DNA of 64,000 nucleotides from positions 2,170,001 to 2,234,000 of the forward strand of contig NZ_CP009458.1 in the NCBI RefSeq assembly GCF_000758305.1, given 5' to 3'. Shown in pieces: positions 60,122 through 64,000 of the stretch; position 1 is the stretch's first letter; each line of letters starts with the position of its first letter. This DNA is from Cedecea neteri. Its GTDB lineage: Bacteria; Pseudomonadota; Gammaproteobacteria; Enterobacterales; Enterobacteriaceae. Both the position numbers and the translations under genes were made by a program. The notes under the pieces are model-generated. The model was not told the DNA's origin, did no database searches, and saw nothing but the letters and a program-made list of their open reading frames with translations.

Positions 60122-60565
60122 CTATAATAAGGAATCACGCTGTGTCATCGGCAGCAGGCGAGAATCCTCCAGCGCCGCCGTGCGATGGCCAATCCCCTGG
60201 AGATAAGCCTCATTATCCACAAAGGCCAGAAAAGCTCCCGCACTGCTCTGCCGCACGAGCATGGCGCAGTCCCAGCGTTCATCCTGCGGGCCAATCAGCC
60301 AGCTGTCAGCGGCACCAAGGAAAATAATATCTCCGCCGCTTTTATGTAAAAACGGCAGCGTGTGCTGTATATAGCGCTGAAAAGCTTCCGCGCCGCTAAT
60401 CGGGCTAAGAGGCATTAATTCCGGCGTGGTTGAGTAATCCGCTACTTCCCGAAAACGCAGGAGGTTGAGCATATAAACCTCCCCGGATATTTGTTTCATC
60501 ACAAAATGTCGCCCGGCCTGCGGGGTAGGCTGCAGGTAAGGCGTCGCGTTTGAGGACGTGAACAT
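60122..60565 (-). CDS. DUF1330-type small protein
   Basis: 147 residues of the dimeric alpha/beta-barrel type: V-Y-M-L-N-L-L-R-F-R-E-V then E-A-F-Q-R-Y and G-A-A-D-S-W-L-I-G. Function unknown. It is last in a four-gene same-strand series, 11 nt after the alpha/beta hydrolase stop. Confidence 0.75.
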   Translation of the reverse strand: MFTSSNATPYLQPTPQAGRHFVMKQISGEVYMLNLLRFREVADYSTTPELMPLSPISGAEAFQRYIQHTLPFLHKSGGDIIFLGAADSWLIGPQDERWDCAMLVRQSSAGAFLAFVDNEAYLQGIGHRTAALEDSRLLPMTQRDSLL

Positions 60566-60576
60566 AATTATTCCTG

Positions 60577-61458
60577 TTATTTCCCGGCCGCAAAATGAGC
60601 GAGAAGCAGGGAAGCCACTTCTTCTTCCAGCGCAGGAGGAATTTCATGCCCCATGCCTGCAATGAGCTGCAATTTTGCGGCGGGGATCGTCTTAGCAATG
60701 TCCTGCCCGGCTTCTACTGGGAAGAGCGGATCTTGAGTGCCGTGGATCACTAGCGTGGACGCCGCTATTCGTTTTATCTCCTGGCGAAGATCGCCACTGG
60801 CCGCCATCGCCGCAATCTGGCGCAGCATGCCGGGCATTGAACTGGCGCGTACCAGCGAGGTTTTTAACAGCGCGGTGTAATACTCCTCGTCAAACGGGAG
60901 GTGCGTTGAGGCAATGCGCCTGAAGAACGTGAGTTGCTGCTCAAGCCAGGCGCTTTGGTGCGAATGCGGATCCGGCTTCGGCCCCATTAGCATTGTCATC
61001 ACATCGGGGGCCGGAGGCGGGAGCTGAGGATTCCCTGTGCTGGACATGATGACGCACAGAGACCGCGTTTTTTGCGGATATTGCACGGCAAACAGTTGGG
61101 CGATCATACCGCCCATGGAACGGCCAACGATGTGCGCGGCTGAAATACCGGCTTTTTCCAGCGTGAGCGCAACGTCTGCCGCCATGTCCTGGAGCGTATA
61201 GGCGATGGGGATCCTTTGGCCCTGGGAGAGTGCCTGCAGGTCGGGCACGCCCGCGTGGTTTAACGTGGGAGACAGCCCGCAGTCGCGATTATCGACCCGT
61301 AAAACATAGAAACCTGCGTCGGCCAGCCGCTGGCAAAAGCGCTGTGACCAGCTGATGCTCTGGCTTCCCAGCCCCGGTAGCAGTGCTATGGCCGGGTTTT
61401 GCTTAGTACCGAAGGCGTCGAAATAGAGCGAAACCGGCAGGTTAGTAGCTGTGTTCAT
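60577..61458 (-). CDS. Alpha/beta hydrolase
   Basis: 293 residues, cytoplasmic. Nucleophile Ser in G-R-S-M-G-G (about 114), oxyanion-hole region L-L-P-G-L-G-S-Q-S, Asp in H-G-T-Q-D-P and His in G-M-G-H-E-I. It resembles the RdmC/methyl-esterase-like group. It starts 17 nt inside the GIY-YIG gene, so the two are coupled. Substrate unknown. Confidence 0.85.
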   Translation of the reverse strand: MNTATNLPVSLYFDAFGTKQNPAIALLPGLGSQSISWSQRFCQRLADAGFYVLRVDNRDCGLSPTLNHAGVPDLQALSQGQRIPIAYTLQDMAADVALTLEKAGISAAHIVGRSMGGMIAQLFAVQYPQKTRSLCVIMSSTGNPQLPPPAPDVMTMLMGPKPDPHSHQSAWLEQQLTFFRRIASTHLPFDEEYYTALLKTSLVRASSMPGMLRQIAAMAASGDLRQEIKRIAASTLVIHGTQDPLFPVEAGQDIAKTIPAAKLQLIAGMGHEIPPALEEEVASLLLAHFAAGK

Positions 61459-61783
61459 GGGCGATCCTCAGTTTTTGCTGCCAGGTTTCCAGCAGCTTCT
61501 CCAGCGCGGCTTTAACGTTTTGTTCATCCGGTTTGACCTTTTCGAGTACGGTGAACTCGAAAGCGGGCTCGCCATACTGGTTCCAGGCCTGCTGCAGCGC
61601 CTTATTGCGGTGCTGCCCGAACTTAAGTTCAAACAGATGGCGGTTTAACACACCCTGAGCATTTGCTGCGCTGGCGAGCAGCTTGTGGCCAGTTTGCGTA
61701 TTGGCGATCAAATAGATGCCCGCTGTTGTCGGGCTGTCTTTATAGCTCTGCTTCAGATCTTTTTTGTTTATTGCCTCAGTCAT
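61442..61783 (-). CDS. GIY-YIG-family protein with a degenerate second motif
   Basis: 113 residues. The first motif A-G-I-Y-L-I-A-N is present and a conserved N-R-H-x-x-E-L-K helix and Y-G-E-P-A-F-E-F-T-V-L-E segment follow. The canonical Y-I-G half reads L-L-A (H-K-L-L-A-S-A-A-N), so nuclease activity is doubtful. ATG 61783 overlaps the stop of the DUF2239 gene; an earlier in-frame start at 61804 is less likely. Confidence 0.72.
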   Translation of the reverse strand: MTEAINKKDLKQSYKDSPTTAGIYLIANTQTGHKLLASAANAQGVLNRHLFELKFGQHRNKALQQAWNQYGEPAFEFTVLEKVKPDEQNVKAALEKLLETWQQKLRIAHEHSY

Positions 61784-62360
61784 TTTTGGACTCCTGCTTG
61801 CCAAAAGCTAACGTTGCCGCATAGCGGCGAATATCCTGCGGCCAGCCTTCCATCGCGGCATTGAAGGCCACTTCGTCATCAGCGAATAGCGCGCGCAGGC
61901 AAGTTTCGTACTCCGGCAGATCGCCCGCCACCTCGTGCATAAACTGGTAGGCGCTTTCGTGCCTGCGGCGTTTGTTGTCCGCCGGTTCGCTGGCTTTTCT
62001 GGCCTGTTCGATCAGTCGACGTAAAGTTGCAGAGGCGCCGCCCGGCTGCGTGGCCAGCCACTCCCAGTGGCGCGGTAGCAGGGTGACCTCCTTCGCCGAT
62101 ACGCCAAGCTTTGGCCTGCCGCGAGTTTTAACCGCAGCGGCCTCTTCGCTTGGCTGTTCGGCCAGCTCCGGGTAAGCCGCAATCGCGCTGGCTTCATCCC
62201 CTTGCACGTGGATATCCAGCCGTTTGCCGGTCTGGTCATTGAAGATAAACACCGGCTCGTTGCCGATTGGCGTGGCCTTTAGCTGCCGCAGCAGTTCGCT
62301 CAGGTTGCCGTGGGCAATCTGTCGTCGCTGTAGGAAGGCTGTGAGAGTAACAGGAGGCAT
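61776..62360 (-). CDS. DUF2239-family protein
   Basis: 194 residues, function unknown. The first third is a beta-rich domain (I-G-N-E-P-V-F-I-F-N-D-Q-T-G). A segment R-G-R-P-K-L-G-V-S-A-K-E-V-T-L-L-P-R-H-W then a helix with A-T-L-R-R-L-I-E-Q-A-R resembles a short DNA-binding unit; this is an impression, not an assignment. It is the first gene of an overlapping operon and two palindromes lie before it, so autoregulation is possible. Confidence 0.7.
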   Translation of the reverse strand: MPPVTLTAFLQRRQIAHGNLSELLRQLKATPIGNEPVFIFNDQTGKRLDIHVQGDEASAIAAYPELAEQPSEEAAAVKTRGRPKLGVSAKEVTLLPRHWEWLATQPGGASATLRRLIEQARKASEPADNKRRRHESAYQFMHEVAGDLPEYETCLRALFADDEVAFNAAMEGWPQDIRRYAATLAFGKQESKND

Positions 62361-62370
62361 GTGTGATACC

Positions 62371-62441
62371 TATTTTATCCGGGTAAAAATAGTAGCCTAT
62401 CGGGAGGCGCTAACGTTGTCAATTATACCCGGGTAAAATAG
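62371..62441. promoter_or_regulatory. Paired CCGGG-centred palindromes before the DUF2239 operon
   Basis: Site 1 TATTTTATCCGGGTAAAAATA (in two parts, 62371-62391) and site 2 TTATACCCGGGTAAAATAGG (62423-62442) share TA-(T/C)CCGGGTAAAA. Their centres are 50 nt apart, about five helical turns. Site 1 is 10 nt from the start codon. Confidence 0.6.
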
Positions 62442-62451
62442 GTGGGCGAGG

Positions 62452-63381
62452 TCAGGCCTGGTGCATCAAGTCCTGATACAGCTCTGCGAGCACGCCGCCG
62501 GGGCGAAATTGCTGTTTAATCCAGCGGGTAACCTGGCCCGTCGCCGCGTGCTGCGTGGCAAGCAACATGCGGGAATGCTGGCGTGGGTTATGGACCTGGC
62601 GGATCGTCAGCAGGCCGTTTTCTACCTCGCTACGCGCCATGTAATCCGGCAAAAAACCGATGCCGTCGCCCAGGATCTGGCACTGACATTTGGTCGGGAA
62701 GTCCGGTACCACCACGGTATCCTGGCCGTGCAGCAGCCAGCCCACTTTTTTATTAAGGGTAGAGGCCGTATCTTCCACCATGATATTCGGGTAAAGCCTG
62801 AGCTGGCTTTCAGGGATGGGTTCCTGTGCCGTGGCGAGGGGGTGATTTGGCGCGACCGCGAATGCCCAGTGAATGACGCCAATCTCCGTATAATCAATGC
62901 CACCCCCGCCCAGCAGGGCATCGGGCGCGCCGATAGCAATATTCACCTGATTGTTGAGCATCGCATCCCAGACGCCGTTGTATACCTCAGTGGTGATGGC
63001 AATCTGGCAGCCGGGGAACTGCTTTTTCAAAATATTCAGCAGTCTGGCCGTATGGTGAGGCGTGTACAGCAGATGGTTAATGCAAATCCTGACTTTCGCT
63101 TCGATGCCCTGCGAAATGGTCTCAATGCCCAGCCGGATCCCTTGAAAATCATTCAATAAGTCGCTGGCCTTGCGGTAGAGATAGATCCCGGATTCGGTCA
63201 GCTCGATGCTGCGGGTGTTGCGGATAAACAGCGGTGCATCGAGCCAGGTCTCCATACGCTTTATGGTGTAGCTGATAGCGGAGGTGGTTACACCCAGCTC
63301 TTCGGCGGCACGGCTGAAGCTGCCGTAGCGGGCGGCACAGGTAAAGGCCTGCAGGTTTTCTTCGGTAAAGATGGAGTTCAT
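62452..63381 (-). CDS. LysR-family regulator (AllS/PunR-like)
   Basis: 309 residues. The helix-turn-helix is at about 20-39 (F-S-R-A-A-E-E-L-G-V-T-T-S-A-I-S-Y). The effector domain has the V-Y-N-G-V-W-D-A-M-L and I-A-I-G-A segments shared with AllS and PunR, activators of purine-related genes. Its target is unclear: the DUF2239 operon lies downstream on the same strand, and the ankyrin gene is divergent, 180 nt away. Confidence 0.85.
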   Translation of the reverse strand: MNSIFTEENLQAFTCAARYGSFSRAAEELGVTTSAISYTIKRMETWLDAPLFIRNTRSIELTESGIYLYRKASDLLNDFQGIRLGIETISQGIEAKVRICINHLLYTPHHTARLLNILKKQFPGCQIAITTEVYNGVWDAMLNNQVNIAIGAPDALLGGGGIDYTEIGVIHWAFAVAPNHPLATAQEPIPESQLRLYPNIMVEDTASTLNKKVGWLLHGQDTVVVPDFPTKCQCQILGDGIGFLPDYMARSEVENGLLTIRQVHNPRQHSRMLLATQHAATGQVTRWIKQQFRPGGVLAELYQDLMHQA

Positions 63382-63560
63382 TCCGTGCTCCCTTCGATGA
63401 CGCGCGATGCGGGGGAGTTTGACATATTTTGAAAAGAATTATTAAAACACATTCAACAATAGCGGCATCAGCGATGAATCTTTTTTAAGCGGATGTTTTT
63501 CCCGCCAGGGCGTTGTTATTCTCGAATTTCGGCCATAACCGCGAACGACAGGAGAACATG

Positions 63561-64000
63561 ATGTCTGACAACGAGCTGATAACCGGGTTTTTGACGGCGG
63601 CTTTGAACGGGGACGTGTCAACGCTGAAAGCATGCCTGGCGCAGGGCGTGGATATTAACGCCAGCAACCGGCAGGGCAGAACGGCGATAACCCTTGCCAG
63701 CCTGAAGCAAAAATACGACTGCGTGGCGCTGTTGATTGACGCAGGCGCGGACGTTAATCAGCAGGATGAAACCTGTTTTAACCCCTTCCTGATTAGCTGC
63801 CTGAATAACGATCTCAAGCTGTTGCGCCTGTTGCTACCCACTAAGCCTGACCTGACTCGCTTAACGCGTTTCGGCGGGGTAGGCATTACGCCTGCCAGTG
63901 AGAAAGGCCACGTTGAGATTGTGCGCGAGCTGCTGGCTCACACCGAGATTAACGTCAACCACACCAACTTCCTCGGCTGGACACCGCTGCTTGAGGCCAT
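63561..64000 (+). CDS. Ankyrin-repeat protein, N-terminal part
   Basis: The frame stays open to the window edge, 146 codons visible. Repeated ankyrin pattern: G-D-V-S-T-L-K-A-C-L-A-Q-G-V-D-I-N, then Y-D-C-V-A-L-L-I-D-A-G-A-D-V-N, then H-V-E-I-V-R-E-L-L. No signal peptide is seen, so a cytoplasmic protein-binding role is likely. The ribosome-binding site GGAG (63551-63554) suits ATG 63561; the ATG at 63558 is too close. Confidence 0.85.
   Translation, partial: MSDNELITGFLTAALNGDVSTLKACLAQGVDINASNRQGRTAITLASLKQKYDCVALLIDAGADVNQQDETCFNPFLISCLNNDLKLLRLLLPTKPDLTRLTRFGGVGITPASEKGHVEIVRELLAHTEINVNHTNFLGWTPLLEA

Overview
The window is chromosomal DNA of a member of the Enterobacteriaceae. From about 400 to 26,340 the genes and their order match the Escherichia coli 9.7-10.3 min region (ampG, yajG, bolA, tig, clpP, clpX, lon, hupB, ppiD, ybaV, fadM, queC, ybaE, cof, decR, mdlAB, glnK-amtB, tesB, ybaY, ybaZ, ffs), with near-identical protein lengths. 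The right 38 kb has a different order from E. coli, so this is another genus. I cannot fix the genus from sequence alone; an Enterobacter- or Cedecea-like organism is my guess.

Region by region. (1) 1-400: the 3' end of a flavocytochrome c/fumarate-reductase-type gene. (2) 400-26,340: the conserved backbone for cell-wall recycling, protein folding and ATP-dependent proteolysis (tig, clpP, clpX, lon, ppiD), HU-beta, thioesterases, queuosine synthesis, cysteine detoxification, two half-ABC exporters, the nitrogen-controlled glnK-amtB operon, and 4.5S RNA. Control sites are visible: sigma-32 promoters for clpP and lon, FadR-like sites before fadM, and a sigma-54 promoter with two NtrC-like sites before glnK. 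(3) 26,340-33,100: regulator/transporter pairs (Lrp/EamA, MocR/YczE), a small ribbon-helix-helix operon, a double GNAT protein and gdhA. (4) 33,100-41,480: a Fur-boxed FepA-like receptor divergent from cstA, a tandem/inverted repeat cluster between cstA and ybdD, the ivbL-ilvBN attenuated acetolactate synthase operon, and a RelE/HigB-type toxin-antitoxin pair. (5) 41,480-46,770: lldPRD with two LldR operators, and a cupin/LysR pair. (6) 46,770-50,280: an AT-rich cassette (LysR, D-cysteine desulfhydrase-like enzyme, Pal-like lipoprotein, small exported protein) flanked by two direct ~155-nt copies of a sequence that ends in a type I-F CRISPR-type repeat. (7) 50,280-53,800: a bufferin/gig-type copper RiPP operon, then two genes for exported proteins. 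(8) 53,999-58,700: fdnGHI, nitrate-inducible formate dehydrogenase with an in-frame selenocysteine UGA. (9) 58,800-64,000: small hydrolases, an overlapping four-gene operon (DUF2239, degenerate GIY-YIG, alpha/beta hydrolase, DUF1330) behind two CCGGG-centred palindromes, a LysR gene, and the start of an ankyrin-repeat gene.

The most unusual item is the pair of spacerless leader-plus-single-repeat I-F CRISPR-like elements bracketing the 3.1-kb cassette. The DUF2239 operon with its paired palindromes and the bufferin operon come next. Comparisons with E. coli proteins are from memory, not from a search.
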